Assembly (NCBI RefSeq): GCF_028561755.1
Contig: NZ_JAQQTD010000005.1
Location: forward strand, 248,001-312,000
Direction: 5' to 3'
Length of the DNA: 64,000 nucleotides
Source of the DNA: Altibacter sp. HG106
GTDB taxonomy: Bacteria > Bacteroidota > Bacteroidia > Flavobacteriales > Flavobacteriaceae
Position 1 is the first letter of the stretch. Every line of letters begins with the position of its first letter. This document shows, in pieces, positions 1-6,190 of this stretch. A program made the position numbers and the translations under genes. The notes beneath the pieces were generated by a model that saw only the letters and a program-made list of their open reading frames with translations, did no database searches and was not told the origin of the DNA.

Positions 1-897
1 GTATATGAACTCTTTCTAGAAGAACGAAAAAGTGATCAATCAAATCACGCTAATAGTGAAACCACAATCAAAAGGTATTCATATAACAAAAAATTATTGG
101 AAGACTTTCAAGAGTATAGAAATAAGGAGATTCGATTTAATCAAATTGATGATTCTTTCTTTAATGAATTAGTTAACTATTGTGTAACTCAGAAAAAGCA
201 TGCCGTAAATACTTTGAGCAGAAACATGGGCTTGTTTAAAACATTTATGAACTGGGCCTTTACAAATAACTATACATATAAAGAGGATTACAAAAGCTTT
301 AAGAATATTAAAAAAGAAGTTACCCAAGAAGTTGCCTTAACATTAAACCAAGTTAAGGAGGTCTATGAGCACGACTTCAGTAATAACAGAAGACTACAGC
401 GTGTTCGCGATTTATTTGTTTTTGGATGCGCAACTGGTATGCGCTTCAGTAACTACTCTCTTGTCAACAAAAGTGATGTGTATAATGGGCATATACATGT
501 TCGTGATAAAAAGAATTCCAACAAGCTTTTACAAATTCCATTAAATGACTTTTCACTTGCTATACTTGAAAAGTACGATTATAAACTTCCCAAAATAGCA
601 AACCAAAAATTCAATGATTACATCAAGGAAGTTTTTGAAAAATTGGAATATACACAGGATGTTAAAAAGACTTCTAAAATTGGAAATAAGGTTATTGAAA
701 AAGTAATGCCTCTTTATAAACGAATTTCAAGCCATACGGCAAGGCGTAGCTTCATAACTATCATGAAGAACAAAAAGATACCAGATAAGGTAATTATGAG
801 CTATACAGGCCATAAAAGCCTTGAAATTTTTAATAAATACTACAAGCCTAACGAAGAAGAAAAGGCAGAATTCATGAAATCAGTATGGAGCATTTAA
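1..897 (+). CDS. Tyrosine recombinase / integrase (5'-truncated by window edge)
   Basis: Site-specific tyrosine recombinase that would integrate and excise the mobile element. The reading frame is open from base 1, so the N terminus lies outside the window; the TTG at 97 is not the true start. Visible in order: a helical core-binding region (about the first 110 codons), then the catalytic domain with the first Arg in ATGMRFSNYS, a Lys in the following beta-hairpin (KKNSNK), the HxxR box in SSHTARRSF, and the TGHKS...YY box with the nucleophilic Tyr (FNKYYK). The full catalytic set R-K-H-R-H-Y appears intact. It heads a run of co-oriented mobile-element genes and its stop overlaps the next ATG. 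Family sure, exact subfamily not. Confidence 0.93.
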   Translation, partial: VYELFLEERKSDQSNHANSETTIKRYSYNKKLLEDFQEYRNKEIRFNQIDDSFFNELVNYCVTQKKHAVNTLSRNMGLFKTFMNWAFTNNYTYKEDYKSFKNIKKEVTQEVALTLNQVKEVYEHDFSNNRRLQRVRDLFVFGCATGMRFSNYSLVNKSDVYNGHIHVRDKKNSNKLLQIPLNDFSLAILEKYDYKLPKIANQKFNDYIKEVFEKLEYTQDVKKTSKIGNKVIEKVMPLYKRISSHTARRSFITIMKNKKIPDKVIMSYTGHKSLEIFNKYYKPNEEEKAEFMKSVWSI

Positions 898-1781
898 TGA
901 ATTCATTAAAGGAATTTATCGAATTTAATTTTGGTGCGTTTCGTAGACATTATCAGCCAGGTCTTATTGGTATGTTTCCTTCATCTGAGGATAGAAAGGC
1001 AGAAAATTTTGCAAGTAAACTCCTTACTCAATTAAGTAGAGTCAAACTAAGAGAACATTACCAAAATATTATTGATGAGTTATTAATTGAATCAAGTATT
1101 AAAGCAAAAAAGAATCATGAAAGAAGAATGAATCGAATTGTTGCTAGGTACTTTGAGGATAACCAAGCTGTAGAACGAATTAAATATGAAAACAGAAAGA
1201 GTGAGCAATATTTTGAAATTTCTGAACACTTGCGAATCGCATTGCATGAATTTTATTCTGGCAAAGGTTCAATTCAAGATATTCTCACAATACTAATAGA
1301 AAAGACTTATATGTTTAAAAACTCTATAGGATCACTTCTTTTCATTACAGATATTAGATCATTCGCCGAACAACAACTCCTAAGTTTTTTTACCTATGAA
1401 TTAATAAGGCAATCAAAAGAAGGAGAAATAATCAAACCTTTGAAATCTCTATTTCGATTGGAAGATAAATATCATGATATGATTGAAATACTTATCCTGA
1501 ACAAGTTAATAACTGCTATTGAAGAAGATGACACTTTTGATCTGATTGAAGAGTTTTTCAAGAATGAAGGTGTATCACCTGGAAAAACGATGGCAGCGAT
1601 ATTATTTCTATTCAAACGAAATAATGTATTGAAGAATGGAACTACAGAAAAACAAATGGCTGCATCTCTAAGTTATACTTTCAACATAGGTTATACCCAA
1701 CAAGCTTTAAGTGGAGCTTTTTCTGATTTCAGAAATGATTTTGACCAATCTAAGTATAGAAAAGTAATTTATTTTCTATAG
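897..1781 (+). CDS. Unknown helical protein coupled to the integrase
   Basis: About 294 residues, not recognised with confidence. The ATG at 897 shares its A with the integrase TAA (TAATG), a translational-coupling arrangement, and is preferred over the in-frame ATG at 885 inside the integrase. The protein looks cytosolic and mostly alpha-helical, with a charged middle region and a C-terminal segment (FKRNNVLKNG...FSDFRNDF) resembling the C-terminal part of RteC-type regulators of Bacteroides conjugative elements; this resemblance is weak and from memory. Position directly after the integrase suggests a role in control of excision, but that is inference. Confidence 0.7.
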   Translation: MNSLKEFIEFNFGAFRRHYQPGLIGMFPSSEDRKAENFASKLLTQLSRVKLREHYQNIIDELLIESSIKAKKNHERRMNRIVARYFEDNQAVERIKYENRKSEQYFEISEHLRIALHEFYSGKGSIQDILTILIEKTYMFKNSIGSLLFITDIRSFAEQQLLSFFTYELIRQSKEGEIIKPLKSLFRLEDKYHDMIEILILNKLITAIEEDDTFDLIEEFFKNEGVSPGKTMAAILFLFKRNNVLKNGTTEKQMAASLSYTFNIGYTQQALSGAFSDFRNDFDQSKYRKVIYFL

Positions 1782-1810
1782 CTAACAAAAATCAATTATA
1801 GATTTTTTTA

Positions 1811-1831
1811 GTTGTACACAACTTGTACAAC
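1811..1831. promoter_or_regulatory. Perfect inverted repeat GTTGTAC-N7-GTACAAC
   Basis: Two 7-base arms, GTTGTAC and GTACAAC, separated by ACAACTT, lie 55 bases upstream of the excisionase-like gene, in the only real gap between the integrase pair and the next genes. This is the size and place expected of an operator or a recombination-directionality-factor site. The function is inferred. Confidence 0.5.
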
Positions 1832-1886
1832 CAAATATATAACACAAAATTTCAATTTTGGCATTGTTAATTTAAATCTAGTTACA

Positions 1887-2183
1887 ATGTCAACATTCAT
1901 TTCCATTGAAAGCATATCTAAAGAAGAGTTCTGTCGATTGCTCGAAGATACTCTTGATGCTAAACTCAAGCAATATGGTGCAAGCGACAAACCAGAATAT
2001 TTAACTGTACAGCAAATCAGTAAAATATTAGCAGTTACAGAACTGACGGTTTACAACTATATTAAAAGAGGTCTGATAAAATCTCTAAAGATTGGTAGAC
2101 GGCATATGATTGAGAGGTCGTCCTTCCATGAGTCCCTTGCCGAAGTCAAATCCTTTAAGTATAAACGAAATGGATCTATGTAG
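1887..2183 (+). CDS. Excisionase-like HTH DNA-binding protein
   Basis: 98 residues if started at ATG 1887; an upstream in-frame start at 1812 would run through the inverted repeat and lacks plausible coding content. N-terminal half is a short amphipathic helix region (EEFCRLLEDTLDAKL); C-terminal half is a MerR/excisionase-type winged HTH: YLTVQQISKILAVTELTVYNYIKRG followed by the wing (KSLKIGRRHMI). Family members act as recombination directionality factors or repressors on mobile elements. Sits between integrase and replication-type genes. Its last codons overlap the upstream extension of the next reading frame but not the preferred start of the next gene by more than 14 bases. Confidence 0.8.
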   Translation: MSTFISIESISKEEFCRLLEDTLDAKLKQYGASDKPEYLTVQQISKILAVTELTVYNYIKRGLIKSLKIGRRHMIERSSFHESLAEVKSFKYKRNGSM

Positions 2184-2460
2184 AACCATAGAAATTCAAA
2201 ACCTAAAGAAGAGATTCATTGGCAAAGGAGAAGTCAAAGGCTTTGGATTTACTCAAATTAGGTATGCGAAACGAGCATACATCTACGAAGTAGACTCTGG
2301 TAGTACTAAGTACTATGAAGTATTCAAAAAACGAATAAATCGGCGTTTCGCACTTATTTCTTATCCAAACTCAAAAGCATTTGGAAAATGGGCTTGGACC
2401 TGCCTGAGCATTAACGATGCAATTAAAAAATTTAAATCAATAGAAGATGAAAAAGTCTAA
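2170..2460 (+). CDS. Small basic mobile-element protein, unknown function
   Basis: About 96 residues from ATG 2170, which overlaps the HTH gene by 14 bases; a longer frame from 2110 is possible but would overlap it far more. Rich in Lys, Arg and aromatic residues (YAKRAYIYEVDSG, KRINRRFALISYPNSK, WAWTC). I do not recognise a named domain. Small proteins of this kind sit between the HTH and ATPase genes of Flavobacteria elements; a nucleic-acid-binding role is a guess from charge and context. It overlaps the next gene by 14 bases, suggesting one transcription unit. Confidence 0.65.
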   Translation: MDLCRTIEIQNLKKRFIGKGEVKGFGFTQIRYAKRAYIYEVDSGSTKYYEVFKKRINRRFALISYPNSKAFGKWAWTCLSINDAIKKFKSIEDEKV

Positions 2461-3217
2461 ACTCAATATAAAATCAGAATTAGAATCATGCTTAATACAA
2501 CCCTTTACAGTTGATATCCCGAATCCTCCTCCGTTATTAGCTTTTGATAACGTTCCCATTTTTACAAGAGGTAATATCTCAACCATATCTGGAGCTCCTA
2601 AAAGCGGTAAAACAATGATTCTTTCTTATCTAACTGCTATCTGCATGCAAGCAAACCCTAGTAATGCATACTTCAAAACAGACTGCAAGTTCCCAGGCAT
2701 ATTATACTTCGATACAGAACAGTCAATATATCATTCAAAAAAGTGTATCGAGCGTATTTGTAAAATAGCTGAAATTAGACAACAGCAAACCAACTTTAAA
2801 GCATTTGCATTGAGGAATAAGAGCGTATCAAAACGTTTGGAACTCATAAAAGCTGGTATTGAGAGTTATCCAGACACATCGTTAGTAATTATCGATGGTA
2901 TTGCTGATCTGGTCGAATCATACAATGACGAGCATGAAGCTTCTAAAATTGTAAATATACTTATGGCTAAATCTCTTGAACAAAATTGTCACATATGTAC
3001 AGTCATTCATATCACAAAAAGTTCAAAAGATGCCAAAGGTCACCTTGGATCTTTTCTCAATCAAAAATCAGAAAACGTATTTCTTGTTGAAAAAAGTGAG
3101 AATAAATTATCACTTAGAACAAAAGTTTCTAGAGATATATGTTTACCTGAACTTAAGTTTTCCATAAATCAAGATGGAATTCCTAATCTTTTAGGCCATA
3201 CATCACACCCCCCCTAA
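2447..3217 (+). CDS. RepA/AAA_25-like ATPase of mobile element
   Basis: 256-residue RecA-fold ATPase. Walker A is GAPKSGKT (about residue 50), Walker B is the hydrophobic strand ending in IIDG (SLVIIDGIADL), and a later HITKS segment resembles the sensor strand of RepA-type hexameric helicases. Such proteins serve plasmid or element replication or mobilisation. Overlaps the preceding gene by 14 bases and is the last gene of the int-side operon; its stop codon falls in the loop of a GC-rich stem. Exact role (replication helicase or regulator) cannot be decided from sequence. Confidence 0.8.
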   Translation: MKKSKLNIKSELESCLIQPFTVDIPNPPPLLAFDNVPIFTRGNISTISGAPKSGKTMILSYLTAICMQANPSNAYFKTDCKFPGILYFDTEQSIYHSKKCIERICKIAEIRQQQTNFKAFALRNKSVSKRLELIKAGIESYPDTSLVIIDGIADLVESYNDEHEASKIVNILMAKSLEQNCHICTVIHITKSSKDAKGHLGSFLNQKSENVFLVEKSENKLSLRTKVSRDICLPELKFSINQDGIPNLLGHTSHPP

Positions 3218-3228
3218 AGGGGGTGTGA
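3203..3228 (+). terminator. GC-rich stem-loop at end of the ATPase gene
   Basis: A 10-bp perfect stem (TCACACCCCC and GGGGGTGTGA) encloses the ATPase stop codon. No clean T-run follows, so it may be a processing or pausing structure rather than a classical terminator; a stronger terminator follows at 3261. Confidence 0.5.
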
Positions 3229-3260
3229 TTGTATAGGCTCAAAAAAACATTAAAAGTAAT

Positions 3261-3292
3261 AAGGAGGTACCTGTATGGTTCCTCCTTTCTTT
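3261..3292 (+). terminator. Intrinsic terminator
   Basis: An 11-bp stem with one mismatch (AAGGAGGTACC / GGTTCCTCCTT), loop TGTAT, followed by TCTTT. Ends the integrase-to-ATPase unit. Confidence 0.7.
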
Positions 3293-3294
3293 AT

Positions 3295-3312
3295 GCTCAA
3301 TAATTATTGAGC
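3295..3312. promoter_or_regulatory. Perfect 18-bp palindrome GCTCAATAATTATTGAGC
   Basis: Fully symmetric site between the terminator and the gene at 3363. Size and symmetry fit a dimeric repressor operator. Which protein binds is unknown; the XRE protein at 4063 has its own different palindrome. Confidence 0.45.
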
Positions 3313-3330
3313 AATCATTTATTTTATTAA

Positions 3331-3353
3331 CCAATAAAGTCCTAGAAATAGGC
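3331..3353 (+). repeat. GAAA-tetraloop leader motif, copy 1
   Basis: Contains AAGTCCTAGAAATAGGCA: a 4-bp stem CCTA/TAGG capped by GAAA, ten bases before the ATG at 3363. A second copy at 19077 has CCTG/CAGG around the same GAAA loop, so one stem pair changes from A-T to G-C while pairing is kept. Likely an RNA leader or protein-binding element. Confidence 0.55.
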
Positions 3354-3362
3354 ATTTAAATC

Positions 3363-4073
3363 ATGAGAACTATTCTTAATGAGGACATTGTTATTGTCCT
3401 AACTGACCGAGGCTATGTAGCTTCAATTGAAGAAGTAAATTTACTTTTTTGGAATTTACCTTCTATAGATATTTTACTTGATGAGGTAAAAAAGAAATTT
3501 CCTTTAAAACATATTCATATTTTAATTGATGATAAAATCTTTTTTGAAAAAGTTGATCAGGTTGTTGAAGAATACCTTTCAAGTATTCATCTAACAACAA
3601 TAAGCTATTGCTTGTTAAATGTTAATACAAAAACTCGAACAGGAGTTTTACAAGTCAAAAAAGATATTCCTAATACGATGAGTGTTGAACTTAATGTTTC
3701 AATATCTCCCTTACTAGCCTATAAAATAAAAACCAAAGATAAAAAGGAACTTAATCCTAATGATAATTATCTCGGAACCATTTTTACCAGTAGTTTAAAT
3801 TCTCCAGATCCTAAAGAAAATCCTTTTAGATTAGTTGAATTCGTTCCTGATAGCAATTCTAATATCCCTAGAAATTTTCGGTTAGAGTTAGTTTATGAAA
3901 CTAGTTCAGAAAAGGTTGATGATAATGGAAAGCAGAAATTTAAGTTCCGGAAAAGAAGCACAGATTATTTTAAAAGATTTGAATTCTTTTCTGTTTCGAA
4001 AAAAATGGAGAATTGTAGAAGTAGTATAAAAATTGTTCCAGCTTTAAGCAAAATAGAGGATGCTATTTCTTAA
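3363..4073 (+). CDS. Unknown accessory protein behind hairpin leader
   Basis: 236 residues, no domain recognised. It has no signal peptide or membrane segment; the N-terminal half alternates short hydrophobic strands (DIVIVLTDRGYVAS, IHILIDDKI) suggesting an alpha/beta fold; the C-terminal half is Lys/Ser-rich (FKFRKRSTDYFKRFEF). Preceded by the conserved AAGTCC-GAAA hairpin leader and a perfect palindrome. It converges on the XRE gene at 4063, overlapping by 11 bases. Very AT-rich codon use, like the rest of the element. Confidence 0.7.
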   Translation: MRTILNEDIVIVLTDRGYVASIEEVNLLFWNLPSIDILLDEVKKKFPLKHIHILIDDKIFFEKVDQVVEEYLSSIHLTTISYCLLNVNTKTRTGVLQVKKDIPNTMSVELNVSISPLLAYKIKTKDKKELNPNDNYLGTIFTSSLNSPDPKENPFRLVEFVPDSNSNIPRNFRLELVYETSSEKVDDNGKQKFKFRKRSTDYFKRFEFFSVSKKMENCRSSIKIVPALSKIEDAIS

Positions 4074-4296
4074 AATCAAAAAGTTGTTTCGGGCTTATTT
4101 TAAGTCCTTTGGCAATGGCATTTACAGTAGTAATCTTAGTATTGATAATACCTCTTTCGATTCTACTTATTTGAGAATATTCTAATTCTGAGGCGTGGGC
4201 TAAATCCTCCATACTCATATCTCTCTCATGGCGAACTTTTCTAAGATTGTCACCAAAAGCTTCAATAAATTTTTTGTCTAACTCAGATTTACTCAC
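4063..4296 (-). CDS. XRE-family HTH transcriptional regulator
   Basis: About 77 residues from a GTG start at 4296; the open frame extends to a TTG at 4374 but that would place codons across a perfect palindrome, so the GTG is preferred. Classical XRE fold: FGDNLRKVRHERDMSMEDLAHASELEYSQISRIERG, with the recognition helix in EYSQISRIER, followed by TVNAIAKGLKISPKQLF. The palindrome 32 bases upstream is a probable autoregulatory operator. Convergent with the unknown gene at 3363, divergent from the lipoprotein at 4399. Confidence 0.82.
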   Translation of the reverse strand: MSKSELDKKFIEAFGDNLRKVRHERDMSMEDLAHASELEYSQISRIERGIINTKITTVNAIAKGLKISPKQLFDFKK

Positions 4297-4327
4297 CGAG
4301 CTAAAGTCGGTACAATCTATGTAAAAT

Positions 4328-4349
4328 ATTATGGCACGTGTGCCATAAT
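4328..4349. promoter_or_regulatory. Perfect palindromic operator (ATTATGGCAC-GT-GTGCCATAAT)
   Basis: Two perfect 10-base arms with a GT centre in the divergent gap between the XRE gene and the lipoprotein gene. Place and symmetry fit the autoregulatory operator of the XRE protein. Confidence 0.7.
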
Positions 4350-4354
4350 TTCTA

Positions 4355-4375
4355 TCTTTGGGGAAACTCCCCAAG
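4355..4375. repeat. Short inverted repeat CTTTGGGGA / TCCCCAAGG
   Basis: A 9-bp imperfect inverted repeat with a 3-base spacer, next to the XRE operator and 24 bases before the lipoprotein gene. Could be a second operator or an RNA hairpin in the lipoprotein leader. Confidence 0.4.
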
Positions 4376-4398
4376 GTGTTAATTTAATTATATTAAAT

Positions 4399-4830
4399 AT
4401 GAAAAATTCCTTTGTACTGGTCTTTTTGGCCTTGTTATTATTGAATTGCTCAAAAGACAATTCAAAAAATGAAACCCCACTAGATTTGTTATTGGGAGTT
4501 TGGTATGTCAATGAACATATCAACAATAATGGGGAAAACCCAGTTGTTTCAGATTGTGAAAAAATGGATGAGCGCATCTTTTATGAAGATGGCACATTCT
4601 TGTTTTCTTATCACGTTGAATCTTCTGGTATTCCTTGTTTTAAGGATGGAGAAGAAACAGGAACTTGGCAGCGTACTGAAAATACTCTTACAATTCATTA
4701 CGATGATTTTGATCCTAATGGACCTAATGAAATGGATTTTGAAATAGTAAATCTCAATGAAGACGAGTTGAGGTGGCGATTGATAATTCCAGAAAGTGAC
4801 TATGACAGAACAACTATTTTAATTAAATAA
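4399..4830 (+). CDS. Lipocalin-like lipoprotein
   Basis: 143 residues with a lipoprotein signal peptide (hydrophobic stretch then LLLLNC, Cys at about 17), followed by LGVWYVNE, a beta-rich segment and GTWQR, the usual pattern of Bacteroidota lipocalin-like single-barrel lipoproteins. The protein would be anchored in the periplasmic or outer membrane. Function unknown. It is followed after 1 base by a small membrane protein and then a terminator, so the two form a short unit of cargo. Confidence 0.75.
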   Translation: MKNSFVLVFLALLLLNCSKDNSKNETPLDLLLGVWYVNEHINNNGENPVVSDCEKMDERIFYEDGTFLFSYHVESSGIPCFKDGEETGTWQRTENTLTIHYDDFDPNGPNEMDFEIVNLNEDELRWRLIIPESDYDRTTILIK

Positions 4831-4831
4831 T

Positions 4832-5017
4832 ATGTTGAAGAAAGTTATAGGTATTGTTCTTTTAGTTTGGTTCTTTTTTGCATTCAATAATTACCTAGAT
4901 GCAAAATTTTATGGAAATACTGCAGCAGCCATTGGTGAATTTATGCCAGTAGGCTTATTAGGTTTAATTGCCATTATTTTAGTTAGCAGTAAATCAAAAA
5001 AGAAAAACAAAGAATAG
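4832..5017 (+). CDS. Small two-helix membrane protein
   Basis: 61 residues: one hydrophobic helix at about residues 4-19 (IGIVLLVWFFFAF), a second at about 38-53 (VGLLGLIAIILV), and a Lys-rich tail (KSKKKNKE). No family recognised. Directly follows the lipoprotein gene and is followed by a strong terminator. Confidence 0.6.
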   Translation: MLKKVIGIVLLVWFFFAFNNYLDAKFYGNTAAAIGEFMPVGLLGLIAIILVSSKSKKKNKE

Positions 5018-5042
5018 ATAAATTTATAATTATTATTAACCC

Positions 5043-5075
5043 AAAAGGGGAAGCAATTAAGCTTCCCCTTTTTTT
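5043..5075 (+). terminator. Intrinsic terminator
   Basis: A 12-bp stem AAAAGGGGAAGC / GCTTCCCCTTTT with a 6-base loop and continuing T-run; closes the lipoprotein/membrane-protein unit. Confidence 0.9.
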
Positions 5076-5088
5076 ATACACAAACATT

Positions 5089-5538
5089 ATGATACACAAT
5101 ATCTCAGAAATAGAAATAGTTTACAAGCCTTCTAAGCTATCAAATACTTTAAAAATAAAAAGTAGTCTTACCGCTTATAAAGTTATAAAGAGTAATTGGA
5201 ATAGTGATACGATAGAACTATTTGAAGAATTTAAAGTAGTCCTTTTAAATAATTCTAATGAAGTTTTAGGAATTTATACTTTATCAAAAGGTGGCTATAC
5301 AGGAACCATAGTTGATTTACGGATTTTGTTTGCCATTTTATTGAAAAGTGCTGCAGTAGCATTTATTACAGTACACAACCACCCTAGCTCAATATTAAAG
5401 CCATCTCAATCTGATATACAGATTTACAAAAAAATAGAGAAAGTTGCACAGTTTCACGATATCAGTTATTTGGATAATTTAATAATTACCAATCAAGGGT
5501 ATGTAAGTTTTAAAGATGATGGAATCCATAATTTATAG
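5089..5538 (+). CDS. RadC-like JAB domain protein
   Basis: 149 residues, only the C-terminal JAB/MPN part of RadC, without the helix-hairpin-helix N terminus of full RadC. JAMM metal-site signature VHNHPSSILKPSQSD is complete (HxH, then S and D seven or more residues on). RadC-like proteins are common cargo of Bacteroidota mobile elements and of defence or anti-restriction neighbourhoods; the molecular role is not settled. Starts 14 bases after the terminator T-run, so it probably has its own promoter overlapping that region. Confidence 0.88.
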   Translation: MIHNISEIEIVYKPSKLSNTLKIKSSLTAYKVIKSNWNSDTIELFEEFKVVLLNNSNEVLGIYTLSKGGYTGTIVDLRILFAILLKSAAVAFITVHNHPSSILKPSQSDIQIYKKIEKVAQFHDISYLDNLIITNQGYVSFKDDGIHNL

Positions 5539-5810
5539 TTTATTATAGCTCAAATAATTACTTTCTTTTGAAAAATTATATATAATACACCTAAGCGAGT
5601 ATATTTACCAATTAAACTCCCCAAGTTTTATTTTTTTTTAATTCTAAATAATTGGTAGGATTAATATTTATTTATCACAGCCAATCAAAATGCTAAACAA
5701 CGCGCTCGCGATATTATTGACCAAAAATTACAAGCACGTTGGAAAGCGGAACAAAACAAAAGACAGAGGATTTTGAGGCACGAAAAAACTGGGTTTTGTT
5801 TTGAGGGAAT
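5539..5810. other. AT-rich gap with possible coding remnant (5665-5874, +)
   Basis: No intact gene. A start-less frame 5665-5874 on the plus strand reads like the tail of a charged helical protein (NQNAKQRARDIIDQKLQARW, then KAEQNKRQ) and is richer in G+C than its surroundings; it may be the 3' remnant of a gene cut off by insertion of the defence operon. It could also be chance. Confidence 0.35.
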
Positions 5811-6189
5811 TTATTTAACTAAAATTCTAAGATCTATTTCTGGATTATCTTCCAGCATTACAATTTCATTGTAAAATAAAACAATTATTCTATTTTGATT
5901 TAACTCTTTCATTAACCTTTTTGTTAGAAACAAAACACTTTCCTTAAATTTCTTTTCATCTAATGAAAATTTGGGTAGTTAATAAATTCTATCTTTAATG
6001 ATGGTTCTACTTGTCCGCTCAAAATTATTTCACATTCTGATACTGCTGCACTTAAATAAATGTTTTTGTCTTGAATTAATTGATTTTGAAACCCTTGAAG
6101 TTTTACTATAACCTCTGATTTAGACCAATACAAATACTCTTAAACTTTATATTAATATTATAATTCTTAATTAATACTTCTTTATTCAT
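5811..6189 (-). pseudogene. Sixth defence-operon gene broken by two single-base deletions
   Basis: Starts with ATG one base after the stop of the RecF-like ATPase gene. Read in three successive frames it gives one continuous protein of about 126 residues: MNKEVLIKNYNINIKFK, then EYLYWSKSEVIVKLQGF...KIEFINYP, then KFSLDEKKFKESVLF...EIDLRILVK. Adding one base near 6139 (AAGGAG read as AAGAG) and one near 5935 (after CCC) restores the frame; the total length, 379, is one more than a multiple of three, as two deletions predict. Function unknown. Either recent decay or sequencing error. Confidence 0.65.
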
Positions 6190-6190
6190 T

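Noticed and set aside
1812-1886. Upstream start for the excisionase-like gene
   Set aside because: It runs through the inverted repeat at 1811-1831 and encodes a low-complexity stretch; ATG 1887 gives a family-like N terminus.
4364-5625. Direct repeat AAACTCCCCAAG at 4364-4375 and 5614-5625 flanking the small cargo, as possible att core
   Set aside because: Only 12 bases match with no extension on either side; several such chance matches are expected in 16 kb.
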